A stretch of 64,000 bases of DNA from JBFHRE01 sp041746105 (GTDB lineage Bacteria; Actinomycetota; Acidimicrobiia; Spongiisociales; ZC4RG35), in assembly GCA_041746105.1 (NCBI GenBank), contig JBGTHP010000025.1, positions 124,001-188,000 on the forward strand. Reading direction: 5' to 3'. A program made the position numbers and the translations under genes. This document shows, piece by piece, positions 17,610-25,816 of this stretch. Position 1 is the first letter of the stretch. Every line of letters begins with the position of its first letter. The notes under the pieces are model-generated. The model saw nothing but the letters and a program-made list of their open reading frames with translations, had not been told where the DNA came from and did not search any database.

Positions 17610-18610
17610 GCGCGGCCGGCCTTTGTCTCGCTTATTCCGGTTTGGCGCTCCCATGGATTGGGCGTTGGGAGGAGAGTCTCGGCTCGCTTGAAGGGGTCGT
17701 CGAGGGGATCAAAACGGGAGACATCGCAGTTGAACCGAAGGTCAGGGAGCAGGTACTGGTGGATCCGGCAGCGCGGAAGGACGAACTGAAAGCGGCCGGG
17801 ATCGCTTTCATCGAATCGAAAGACGCAAAGTTTCCTTCGTTTCTGGCTGGTATCCCCGACGCACCAAGGTGGCTCTTCATCAAAGGCTCGTTGCCGACCC
17901 GGCCGTCGGTTGCGATCGTCGGTTCGCGCCGCGCCACGTCGTACGGGCTCGACGTCGCCAAGGCACTCGCCCGCGAGTGTGCACAACTCGATGTCGGCGT
18001 GATCAGCGGCCTGGCGGCCGGTGTCGATGGGGCAGCCCATGAAGAGTCCATCAAGGCGGGCGGTTTGACCTGGGCCGTTCTCGGCTGCGGGATCGACGTC
18101 TGGTATCCGAGGCGCCATCAGGCACTCGGTGAGAGCATCATTGCAACGGGGGGCGGAGTGATTTCCGAGTACCCGCCCGGCACACGTCCCGAACCTTGGC
18201 GTTTTCCGGCACGCAATCGAATCATCGCGGCAGTGGCGCTCGTGGTTGTGGTCGTCGAGGCGGCCGCCCGTTCGGGCGCGTTGATCACCGCTCGCGTCGG
18301 CGCCGAGATCGGACGCGAAGTGCTGGCTGTCCCTGGCGACATCGATCGGCCCACATCGGCCGGATGTAACCAGCTGATACGAGACGGGGCCCACCCTCTC
18401 GATCGGATTGAGGCGTTGGGAGAACTCTTGGGTTTTATCTCGCCGGTCCAACCACCGGAGTGGACTGAACGCTCGAAAGCAAGGTCATTGGAGGATCTGG
18501 CCGCAGGTCTCGGCGTCCCCGTTCCCATGGCATTGGCTCGGATTGCCGCGATGGAACAAAACGGTGAATTGACGAGGCTTGACGATGGCCGATTTGTTGT
18601 GACCGTGTGA
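17606..18610 (+). CDS. dprA: DNA-processing protein DprA
   Basis: DprA loads RecA on incoming single-stranded DNA. The 334-residue protein has the Rossmann-like core with VAIVGSRRATSYG, ISGLAAGVDGAAHE, VLGCGIDVWYPRRH, FPARNRIIAA and SGALITARVGAEIGREVLAVPG. A C-terminal winged-helix-like region follows (about 270-330). GTG 17606 overlaps the comM stop by 4 bp. Other competence genes are not in the window. Confidence 0.95.
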   Translation: MSAAGLCLAYSGLALPWIGRWEESLGSLEGVVEGIKTGDIAVEPKVREQVLVDPAARKDELKAAGIAFIESKDAKFPSFLAGIPDAPRWLFIKGSLPTRPSVAIVGSRRATSYGLDVAKALARECAQLDVGVISGLAAGVDGAAHEESIKAGGLTWAVLGCGIDVWYPRRHQALGESIIATGGGVISEYPPGTRPEPWRFPARNRIIAAVALVVVVVEAAARSGALITARVGAEIGREVLAVPGDIDRPTSAGCNQLIRDGAHPLDRIEALGELLGFISPVQPPEWTERSKARSLEDLAAGLGVPVPMALARIAAMEQNGELTRLDDGRFVVTV

Positions 18611-18672
18611 CCTGGATCGTCTCCGCAGGCAATCGGCGTCACTCCGCAGTGCCGGCCGTTCTGGCTGGTTCG

Positions 18673-18701
18673 TTGATGTAAGGGGGTCTGACAGATACAC
18701 T
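18673..18701 (+). promoter_or_regulatory. Candidate promoter of the WhiG-type sigma gene
   Basis: TTGATG (18673-18678) and TACACT (18696-18701) are separated by exactly 17 bp, a good match to the house-keeping promoter pattern. The predicted transcript would begin near 18708. It would contain a run of nine C (18716-18724) and an AGGA ribosome binding site 9 bp before the GTG start at 18742. Confidence 0.6.
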
Positions 18702-18741
18702 CGGACCGCAGTCTGCCCCCCCCCATATAGGAAATCCATCT

Positions 18742-19530
18742 GTGAGCGATTCGAGCCGAGAAGCGGCGGCAAGTCCCGTCAGTGAGACTGCGCCGTTGTG
18801 GGAGCGGTTCAAGGCCACGGGGGATGAGAAGGCCAGGGACAGTCTCATCGTCCATTATTCGCCCCTCGTCAAGTTCGTTGCCGGGCGTGTCGGAGTCGGT
18901 TTGCCCCGATCTGTCGATCCGGGAGATCTCGTCTCATACGGGATCTTTGGGCTGATCGATGCGATCGACAAATTCGACCTCGAACGTGGCTTCAAGTTCG
19001 AGACCTATGCCATAAACCGCATCAAAGGTGCGATCCTCGACGAATTGCGCGCATTGGACTGGGTTCCGCGATCGGTCAGGGCTCGGGCCCGCGAAATCGA
19101 ACGCGGGATGGCAGAACTCGAACATCGCCTTCAACGCACGGCGAGCGATGAGGAGTTGGCCAAACACCTCTCGATGCAGGTGGACGATCTCCAGGACGCT
19201 CTCGCCGAGATCTCGAATCTCGGCCTGGTCGCCCTGGATGCGGTTTTCAGCCCCGACTCGTCGGGGACTCTCAAAGACATGGTGGTCGACCCCAACGGTG
19301 GATCACCAGAAGCGGCATTCCAACGCGAAGAAACCAGACGGATCATCGCCGATGCCATCAATCGTCTGCCGGATCGAGAGAGGTTGGTGCTGACTCTTTA
19401 TTACTACGAGGGCCTGACCCTGGCGGAAATCGGAGACGTCCTCGGGGTAACCGAATCACGTGTGTGTCAGATCCACGCCAAATCGGTGATGAGCCTGCGG
19501 AACCGTCTGAGTGAGCCGACCTATCGCTGA
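18742..19530 (+). CDS. whiG: FliA/WhiG-type RNA polymerase sigma factor
   Basis: The 262-residue sigma-70 family protein has region 2 (DLVSYGIFGLIDAIDKFD, then FETYAINRIKGAILDELR), a region 3 beginning DWVPRSVRARAREIE and region 4 (LTLAEIGDVLGVTESRVCQIH). The RIKGAILDELRALDWVPRS stretch is typical of the FliA/WhiG group. In actinobacteria WhiG controls sporulation or motility genes. Neither gene type occurs in this window, so its role here is open. It has its own promoter. Confidence 0.88.
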   Translation: MSDSSREAAASPVSETAPLWERFKATGDEKARDSLIVHYSPLVKFVAGRVGVGLPRSVDPGDLVSYGIFGLIDAIDKFDLERGFKFETYAINRIKGAILDELRALDWVPRSVRARAREIERGMAELEHRLQRTASDEELAKHLSMQVDDLQDALAEISNLGLVALDAVFSPDSSGTLKDMVVDPNGGSPEAAFQREETRRIIADAINRLPDRERLVLTLYYYEGLTLAEIGDVLGVTESRVCQIHAKSVMSLRNRLSEPTYR

Positions 19531-19545
19531 ACGGGCGCTCTCATC

Positions 19546-19575
19546 TTGATCTGAGCGCGCGGTGAGTCCTACACT
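19546..19575 (+). promoter_or_regulatory. Candidate promoter of rpsB
   Basis: TTGATC (19546-19551) and TACACT (19570-19575) are 18 bp apart. The -10 hexamer is the same as in the promoter of the sigma gene. The -35 element lies in the loop of an inverted repeat, GCGCTC (19535-19540) with GAGCGC (19553-19558). A transcript would have a leader of about 125 bases before rpsB. Confidence 0.5.
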
Positions 19576-19584
19576 CGCCTCAAT

Positions 19585-19651
19585 TACACACGCCGTGTAT
19601 CCCTTCGAGTCCGGGTTGAGGCCCGGTGTGGGATGGCGCCCCCGAGGCGCT
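19585..19651 (+). promoter_or_regulatory. Structured rpsB leader with three hairpins
   Basis: Three stems follow one another in the untranslated leader: TACAC/GTGTA (19585-19599), CCGGG/CCCGG (19611-19626) and GGCGCC/GGCGCT (19635-19651, one G-U pair). Leaders of rpsB are autoregulated by S2 in several bacteria. Whether this one is cannot be told from one sequence. Confidence 0.4.
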
Positions 19652-19707
19652 GGTCGGTTTCCGGCCCACGTGCGGAGGAAAAACTCGAAGAAATCAGAGG
19701 AGTAACT

Positions 19708-20427
19708 GTGGCTTCAGTCACCATGAAGCAACTGCTCGAAGCTGGCGTCCATTTTGGACATCAGACTCGGCGGTGGAACCCCAAGATGGCGCCATTCATA
19801 TATGGAGAGCGCAACGGGATCCATATCATCGACCTGCGACAGACTTTGGAGCAGGTCAACAAAGCGGCCGACTACGTCCGTGATCTGGTCGCAAGCGGCG
19901 GAACCCTGCTGTTCGTAGGAACCAAGAAGCAGGCGCAATCCCCGGTGGCCGAAGCCGCCAAGGCGTCCGGCATGCCCTACGTCAACTACCGCTGGCTCGG
20001 CGGCATGCTCACCAACTTCAGCACGATGCAGAAGCGCGTTTTCTACATGAAGGAACTCGAGCGGCTGGAGGAGAGCGGCGAAAACAAAGGTCTCCCCAAG
20101 AAGGAGCGCCTCTTATTGCATCGCGAACTCGAGAAGCTGCGCCTCAATCTCGGCGGGATCGCCTCCATGCAGCGAGTGCCGGATGCCATCTTCATAGTGG
20201 ACGTCGGCAACGAGCACACTGCTGTGCGAGAAGCAACACGGCTCGGGATCAAGATCATCGCGCTGGTCGACAGCAACTGCGACCCCGATGCCGTAGACAT
20301 GGTCATTCCAGGAAACGACGATGCCATCCGCTGTGCCGAACTGATCGCGATGGCGCTTGCGACTGCCGCGAACGAAGGGCGTGAGGTCAGCCTCAAGAAG
20401 CAGCCCGCCGTTGAGGCGAGCAGCTGA
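19708..20427 (+). CDS. rpsB: 30S ribosomal protein S2
   Basis: The 239-residue S2 protein begins MASVTMKQLLEAGVHFGHQ and carries RWNPKMAPFIYGERNG, TLLFVGTKKQAQ and PDAIFIVDVGNE, all typical. GTG 19708 is preceded by AGAGGAG at good distance. The longer frame upstream runs through the structured leader and is not conserved. It is followed by tsf after 2 bp. Confidence 0.97.
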   Translation: MASVTMKQLLEAGVHFGHQTRRWNPKMAPFIYGERNGIHIIDLRQTLEQVNKAADYVRDLVASGGTLLFVGTKKQAQSPVAEAAKASGMPYVNYRWLGGMLTNFSTMQKRVFYMKELERLEESGENKGLPKKERLLLHRELEKLRLNLGGIASMQRVPDAIFIVDVGNEHTAVREATRLGIKIIALVDSNCDPDAVDMVIPGNDDAIRCAELIAMALATAANEGREVSLKKQPAVEASS

Positions 20428-20429
20428 CG

Positions 20430-21047
20430 ATGGCAGAGATCACGGCAAAAGACGTCCAGAACCTCCGGCAGGCCGCCGGAGTCGGAATGATGGATGCCAA
20501 GAAGGCGCTTGTCGACTCAGACGGTAACTTCGAGAAGGCAGCCGAGCTCCTTCGTGAGCGTGGTCTGGCCAAGGCGGCCAAACGTTCAGATCGTGACGCG
20601 AGCGAAGGCGCCGTCGGTGTATATATCCATATCCAGAACGATCACCCGGTGATGGGAGTGCTGGTCGAGATGGTGTGCGAAACCGACTTCGTCGCCAAGA
20701 GTTCTGAGTTCAATCAGGTGGCGAACGACATTGCGATGCACATCTCATGGAGCGATCCGAAATGGGTGACTCGTGATTCCGCCGACTCGGCAGCGGTCGA
20801 GAAGGAAAAAGAGCTGATCGAGCGCGAAGCGAGGGCTTCAGGAAAGCCTGACCAGGCCATTTCCAAGATCATCGAGGGCAGGTTGGAGAAGTTCTTCGAG
20901 GAGAACGTCCTTTACGACCAGACGTTCGTCAACAAGGAGCGCTTTGACGGGTCGGTCGGTTCCATGGTGGGGGCTCTCGCCTCCAAGATGGGGGAGAACA
21001 TCTCGATCAGGCGCATCGCCCGGCTCAACGTGGGTGAATCCACCTGA
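20430..21047 (+). CDS. tsf: Elongation factor Ts
   Basis: EF-Ts exchanges GDP for GTP on EF-Tu. The 205-residue protein is of the short type, with the N-terminal UBA-like segment VQNLRQAAGVGMMDAKKAL and the core motif VCETDFVAKSSEF. The ends fit the family. The stop and the pyrH start overlap as TGATG. Confidence 0.97.
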   Translation: MAEITAKDVQNLRQAAGVGMMDAKKALVDSDGNFEKAAELLRERGLAKAAKRSDRDASEGAVGVYIHIQNDHPVMGVLVEMVCETDFVAKSSEFNQVANDIAMHISWSDPKWVTRDSADSAAVEKEKELIEREARASGKPDQAISKIIEGRLEKFFEENVLYDQTFVNKERFDGSVGSMVGALASKMGENISIRRIARLNVGEST

Positions 21048-21763
21048 TGTCGGAAGCGTCCGCCGGCCGAGTACTTCTCAAGCTTTCCGGCGAGGCGTTT
21101 GCCAACCCGGAAACCGGATACGGGATTGATCCGACGACAGTGTCGCGGGTGTCCGCCGAAATCGTCGAGGCCCATGCCACCGGTGTCGAGATTGCGGTTG
21201 TGGTGGGGGGAGGCAATATCTTTCGGGGCGTCTCGCAGGCGGCACGGGGAATGGATCCCGCCTCGGCCGACTACATGGGGATGCTCGCAACGGTCATAAA
21301 CGCCCTCGCCATACGCGATGCCCTCGAAAAAGACGGCGTCCCGACCCGCGTTCAATCCGCGATCACCATGCAGCAGCTGGCAGAGCCGTACATTCGTCTG
21401 CGCGCCATCCGCCACCTCGAAAAGGGCCGAATAGTTGTATTCGCCGCCGGAACGGGTAACCCGTTCTTCACCACCGACACCACCGCTGCGTTGCGGGCGG
21501 TCGAGGTAGGAGCATCCGTTCTGCTGAAGGCAAGCAAGGTCGACGGCATTTACGACATGGATCCGGCGACCAACCCAGACGCTCAGCTGATCCCAGAACT
21601 CAGCTACATGGATTTTCTGTCCAAAGGTCTCAGAGTGATGGACTCGACGGCAATTACCATGTGCCGCGAGCATGGCGTGCCCATCGTCGTGTTCAACATG
21701 AACGAGCCTGGCAACATCGTTCGGGCCGTGCGGGGTGACAGACTCGGCACGGTGGTCCACTGA
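21047..21763 (+). CDS. pyrH: Uridylate kinase
   Basis: PyrH phosphorylates UMP to UDP and is allosterically controlled in most bacteria. The 238-residue amino-acid-kinase-fold protein shows VLLKLSGEAF, VVVGGGNIFRG and VFAAGTGNPFFTTDTTAALRA in shorter pieces (VFAAGTGNPFFTTDT). It sits in the standard rpsB-tsf-pyrH-frr order. Uracil salvage by Upp, encoded far left in the window, feeds the same UMP pool. Confidence 0.97.
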   Translation: MSEASAGRVLLKLSGEAFANPETGYGIDPTTVSRVSAEIVEAHATGVEIAVVVGGGNIFRGVSQAARGMDPASADYMGMLATVINALAIRDALEKDGVPTRVQSAITMQQLAEPYIRLRAIRHLEKGRIVVFAAGTGNPFFTTDTTAALRAVEVGASVLLKASKVDGIYDMDPATNPDAQLIPELSYMDFLSKGLRVMDSTAITMCREHGVPIVVFNMNEPGNIVRAVRGDRLGTVVH

Positions 21764-21775
21764 GAGGAAGCCGAC

Positions 21776-22327
21776 GTGATCGAAGACTATCTGGATGAGG
21801 CCCGCCTCAAGATGGAGCTGGCGCTCGACCACGCCGTGTCGGAGTTCGCAACGGTGAGAACCGGACGTGCCAATCCGCAGATTCTCAGCAAACTCATGGT
21901 GGAGTACTACGGGTCGCCGACGCCCATCCAGCAACTCGCCACCATGGCGGTTCCCGAACCGCGCCTCTTGGTCATCCATCCTTTCGACAAGGCTGCGGTC
22001 AACAACATCGAGCGCTCAATTCGTGAATCGGACCTTGGCCTCAACCCTTCGAATGACGGCAATGTCGTTCGGCTCGCCTTTCCTTCGCTGACAGAAGAGC
22101 GGCGACGCGACCTGATCAAAGTCGTGCGCAATATGGCAGAGGAGGCCCGGATTGCGGTTCGCAACGTGAGGCGGCACGCCAAGACAGAGATGGAAGCCCT
22201 TCACGGTGAGATCTCCGACGACGACATTCATCGCGCCGAGAAGACGCTGCAAGATGTCACCGACGAGTATGTGGCGAAGATCGATCAGCAGTTGGAGCGA
22301 AAAGAAGCAGACCTGCTCGAGGTGTGA
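21776..22327 (+). CDS. frr: Ribosome recycling factor
   Basis: RRF splits post-termination ribosomes with EF-G. The 183-residue protein has the usual FATVRTGRANPQIL, YYGSPTPIQQLA, GNVVRLAFPSLTEERR and VRNVRRHAKTE motifs. The start is GTG, 12 bp after pyrH, with GAGAGGAAG upstream. Confidence 0.97.
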   Translation: MIEDYLDEARLKMELALDHAVSEFATVRTGRANPQILSKLMVEYYGSPTPIQQLATMAVPEPRLLVIHPFDKAAVNNIERSIRESDLGLNPSNDGNVVRLAFPSLTEERRRDLIKVVRNMAEEARIAVRNVRRHAKTEMEALHGEISDDDIHRAEKTLQDVTDEYVAKIDQQLERKEADLLEV

Positions 22328-22328
22328 C

Positions 22329-23507
22329 GTGAGCGAAGAAGAACCAGGTCAGACGGACGTGACGCCGGGTGGAAGGCGTTTTGTCAGGCCGTGGGAGGAA
22401 GGTCTCGAAGCCACTCCTGATCAGGCCTCCCTTCCCGATGAAGAAAGCGTGTGGTCTGCGCTCGAGGCGGCCAAAAAACCGGGCTCGGAGCTCACTTCTT
22501 TCGATGAGGATTACCTCGCCGCCACAACCCGTGAGTACCAGGACCTGGCAGCCGATGTCGCCAGGGCTCAAGACGAAACGGTCGAGCGACAGGCGACCGC
22601 TGCTGCGCTGCCAGGGGTCGGCACCGGCCTTGTCGGATTCGAGGACGTGACCGGGGTCAAGATGATGAGCGAGGAGGAACTGGAACACGAGGACCAGCAG
22701 CGCGCCTCCGATCTGGCGTTGCGGGTCGGAAGCGCTTTTGTCCTACTGGGGCTTTTTGTCGGAAGCCTGTTTCTGGGAGGTGTCTGGTTCACCGGCCTGG
22801 TGACCGCGATCATGGTGCTCTCTGCGGGAGAACTGTTTGCGACGTTGCGGGCCCAGGGTTACCGACCGGTGGCGGGTGCCGGGCTGCTCGGGCTTTTTAT
22901 TGCGGGGATCGGCGTCCATCGAGGCGGTGTGTTTGCACTGGTAGGTGGGTTGGTCGTCACCATCCTCGTCGCGACGGTGGTCTTCGCCTTTCAGGATCGG
23001 CGCGACCCGCTCGAGAACGCTTCGATCACGGTGATGGGGACCGCCTGGATCGGGCTGCTCGCATTTGCTGTTGCAATCGGCCAGGCAGAGGATGCTGTGC
23101 CGCTCATCCTGTTCGTTGTTCTGGTCACGGCAGGGTTTGATATCGGAGCCTATTTCATAGGCCGCGCATTCGGGCGACGTCAGATTGCTCCGGTCGTTTC
23201 TCCTCAAAAAACCGTCGAAGGCCTTGTCGGGGGAATCGTGGCTGCGTTTGGGCTCTCGGCGATTTTGTCGACTCTTCCTCCTTTCAACCCCCCGATCACA
23301 TTTGAGGGGGCGCTGCTCCTGGCGGCTGTGGTTTCGGTGCTCGCTCCGCTCGGCGATGCCGCCGAATCCGTTGTGAAACGTGCTCTGAACGTCAAAGACA
23401 TGGGGTCGATTCTTCCAGGCCACGGAGGGATGCTCGATCGAATCGACGCCCTGCTTTTTGTCGTCCCTGCGGCCTACCTGGTCTTCTCGATCCTCGATTA
23501 TCTGTGA
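22329..23507 (+). CDS. cdsA: Phosphatidate cytidylyltransferase with a soluble N-terminal extension
   Basis: CdsA makes CDP-diacylglycerol from phosphatidate and CTP in the membrane. The 392-residue protein has an acidic, probably disordered N-terminal part of about 130 residues, then some eight hydrophobic segments. The C-terminal signature VVKRALNVKDMGSILPGHGG is followed by MLDRIDAL. The N-terminal extension is longer than in enterobacterial CdsA. GTG 22329 directly follows the frr stop and the gene's stop overlaps the dxr start (GTGA). Confidence 0.93.
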   Translation: MSEEEPGQTDVTPGGRRFVRPWEEGLEATPDQASLPDEESVWSALEAAKKPGSELTSFDEDYLAATTREYQDLAADVARAQDETVERQATAAALPGVGTGLVGFEDVTGVKMMSEEELEHEDQQRASDLALRVGSAFVLLGLFVGSLFLGGVWFTGLVTAIMVLSAGELFATLRAQGYRPVAGAGLLGLFIAGIGVHRGGVFALVGGLVVTILVATVVFAFQDRRDPLENASITVMGTAWIGLLAFAVAIGQAEDAVPLILFVVLVTAGFDIGAYFIGRAFGRRQIAPVVSPQKTVEGLVGGIVAAFGLSAILSTLPPFNPPITFEGALLLAAVVSVLAPLGDAAESVVKRALNVKDMGSILPGHGGMLDRIDALLFVVPAAYLVFSILDYL

Positions 23508-24643
23508 CCGAGCAGGGGGTGGTGATCCTTGGGGTCACCGGCTCGATCGGCGCTCAGACCGTCGAAGTTTGTCGCCATCTGGGCCGCAAGGTCATGGCGA
23601 TCGCCGCCAAGCGACCTGGGGCCGATCTTGCAGAGGTGGCACGCGTCTTCCCGGACGCCGTCGTGATCGCAACCGGCGGGAGCCAAAACGAGCGCGCAGA
23701 ACTGTCGGACATGCTCCCGAACCATACGCTCGAGTTCGGCTCTGACGCCTTGCTTGGCGCAGCCGGCATATCGGGATGTGTTGTCGTCAACGGGGTGGTC
23801 GGGGCTGCGGGTTTGAAAGCGTCCGAGGCGGCGCTGGCCTCAGGCAACCGCTTGGCCCTGGCCAACAAGGAGTCACTGGTTGTGGCCGGCGAGGTCCTCA
23901 CTCGGCTGGCGACAAAAAAAGGACAGTTGATACCGGTCGACTCCGAACATTCGGCTCTTTATCAACTGCTCGCCGCCGAGCCGGCCCGACGTTTGCTGAT
24001 CACCGCCAGTGGCGGCCCGTTCCGAGGCCGGGATCGAGACTCGCTTGAAAACGTGACGCCGCAAGAGGCTCTCCGTCACCCTACGTGGGATATGGGTCGC
24101 CGTATCAGCATCGACTCCGCCACGCTGGCGAACAAAGGTTTGGAAGTGATCGAAGCCCACCACCTGTTTGGTTTTGATTACGACGACATCGATGTGCTCG
24201 TCCATCCTCAAAGCATTGTCCATTCTCTGATCCAACTCGCCGATGGGGCTCTCATCGCCCACCTCGGTGCCACCGATATGAGAATCCCGATCCAATACGC
24301 TTTGACCTATCCAGAGCGGCTGTTGCCGCCGACCGAGCCCTTCTCACTCACCGGGAAGTCACTGACTTTCGAAGAACCGGACCGGCGGACCTTCCCAGCC
24401 CTGGATCTTGCGTTCTCGGCGGGCCGAATGGGCGGCGGCGGGCCGGCAGTCTTCAACGCCGCGGATGAGATCGCAGTGGAGTCTTTTCTCCAAGGACGGC
24501 TGGGATTCAACGGAATCCCGCGTTTGATCGAAACCTGTCTGGGAAAGCTGGGCGCACAAAACATCGATTCGGTAGACGACGCCCTCGCCATCGACGCCGA
24601 GGCGAGGGCGATCGCCCTGGAGTCGATCGCCGGAGCCTGCTGA
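23504..24643 (+). CDS. dxr: 1-deoxy-D-xylulose-5-phosphate reductoisomerase
   Basis: Dxr is the second enzyme of the non-mevalonate isoprenoid route, making MEP with NADPH. The 379-residue protein shows the nucleotide-binding GVTGSIGAQT, LANKESLVVAGE, the metal-site region PVDSEHSALYQLL, TASGGPFRGR and HPTWDMGRRISIDSATLANK in order. It is coupled to cdsA by a 4-bp overlap. The later pathway gene ispG lies two genes downstream. Confidence 0.97.
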   Translation: MTEQGVVILGVTGSIGAQTVEVCRHLGRKVMAIAAKRPGADLAEVARVFPDAVVIATGGSQNERAELSDMLPNHTLEFGSDALLGAAGISGCVVVNGVVGAAGLKASEAALASGNRLALANKESLVVAGEVLTRLATKKGQLIPVDSEHSALYQLLAAEPARRLLITASGGPFRGRDRDSLENVTPQEALRHPTWDMGRRISIDSATLANKGLEVIEAHHLFGFDYDDIDVLVHPQSIVHSLIQLADGALIAHLGATDMRIPIQYALTYPERLLPPTEPFSLTGKSLTFEEPDRRTFPALDLAFSAGRMGGGGPAVFNAADEIAVESFLQGRLGFNGIPRLIETCLGKLGAQNIDSVDDALAIDAEARAIALESIAGAC

Positions 24644-24674
24644 TAACTCACTGAGACAGCTAACTTGATCGGCG

Positions 24675-25802
24675 ATGCTCGGTGCCGTTTCTGTATTCCT
24701 CGCTCTGATCTTTTTCATCGTCGCCCACGAGGCCGGCCACTACTTCGCGGCCAAGGCGACGGGGATGAAAGTCACGGAGTTCTTCATCGGATTCGGCCCG
24801 AAGTTGTGGTCATTCAAACGGGGGGAGACCGAGTACGGAATCAAACCGATCCCGTTCGGCGCCTACGTCAAGGTTGTCGGTATGAGCTCCCTGGAGGAGG
24901 TGGATCCCGACGACGAGGGACGGACATATCGAGAGAAGCCCTTCTGGGCCAAGTCTGTGGTCGTGCTGTCGGGCGTCGCTGCGAACTTCTTGCTCGCTTA
25001 CCTCATCTTTTTCGGGCTTGCCTTGTGGCAGGGTCAGCCGGTGATCGTCGACGGACAGCCAGTGCCGATACCCGAGGTCGCCTCGGTGGTACCGGCAGTC
25101 AACGGGGTTCCTACAGCCGCCTCCAAGGCGGGCCTCCAGTCGGGCGACAAGATCGTTGGCGTCGACGGTGACGTGATATCCACCTGGGACGACCTCACGG
25201 CGAAACTCGTCACCAGGCCAAACCAGTCGGTGTTGATGCTGCTCGAGCGCGATGGCGCATTGGTTGAGACCACAGTCGTGCTCGGCGAGAGGACCGATCC
25301 CGATTCGGGCGAGGTTATCGGGTTCTTGGGAGTGGCTCCCGATTTCGCAGTCGAGTCGCTCGGCTTGGGCGGTTCGGCATCTGTCGCCGGTCGGCAGCTT
25401 TTCACCGCCATTCCGTACACGTATTCGTCATTTGGTCAACTGCTCCAGTTGGACACCATCGCCACGCTGATTCGAGGACTGGGTGGCGAAGAGATCCCAC
25501 CAGAGGTTCGGCCGAGTTCGGTCGTCGGAATTGTGCAACTCGGCGCCCAAGCCGGTGATATCGGGATTGCGAACGTCATCGGGATAATGGCGCTCGTGAA
25601 CGTGTTCTTGGGCGCCCTCAACATCGTCCCGCTCTTCCCGCTCGACGGTGGCCACTTCGCGGTGGCGATCTACGAGAAGGTCAGCGGGCGGAGGGCGAAC
25701 ATGGCCCGCCTGGTCCCGGTTGCAGTGACGGTTGTGGTGATCGTCGGTTTCATCGGGATTCTCGCCATGGCCCTCGACATCTTCCGCCCGATCGACTTCT
25801 GA
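24675..25802 (+). CDS. rseP: Site-2 membrane zinc protease RseP/RasP
   Basis: This is an intramembrane metalloprotease. It has the zinc motif HEAGH (residues 18-22) in the first membrane helix, a PDZ domain at about 130-200, and the second metal-site motif NIVPLFPLDGGHFA near the C-terminus. Substrates in actinobacteria include anti-sigma factors; none is encoded nearby. At 375 residues it has one PDZ domain. The dxr-rseP-ispG order is widespread. Confidence 0.95.
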   Translation: MLGAVSVFLALIFFIVAHEAGHYFAAKATGMKVTEFFIGFGPKLWSFKRGETEYGIKPIPFGAYVKVVGMSSLEEVDPDDEGRTYREKPFWAKSVVVLSGVAANFLLAYLIFFGLALWQGQPVIVDGQPVPIPEVASVVPAVNGVPTAASKAGLQSGDKIVGVDGDVISTWDDLTAKLVTRPNQSVLMLLERDGALVETTVVLGERTDPDSGEVIGFLGVAPDFAVESLGLGGSASVAGRQLFTAIPYTYSSFGQLLQLDTIATLIRGLGGEEIPPEVRPSSVVGIVQLGAQAGDIGIANVIGIMALVNVFLGALNIVPLFPLDGGHFAVAIYEKVSGRRANMARLVPVAVTVVVIVGFIGILAMALDIFRPIDF

Positions 25803-25816
25803 CCTACCCTCCCCCC

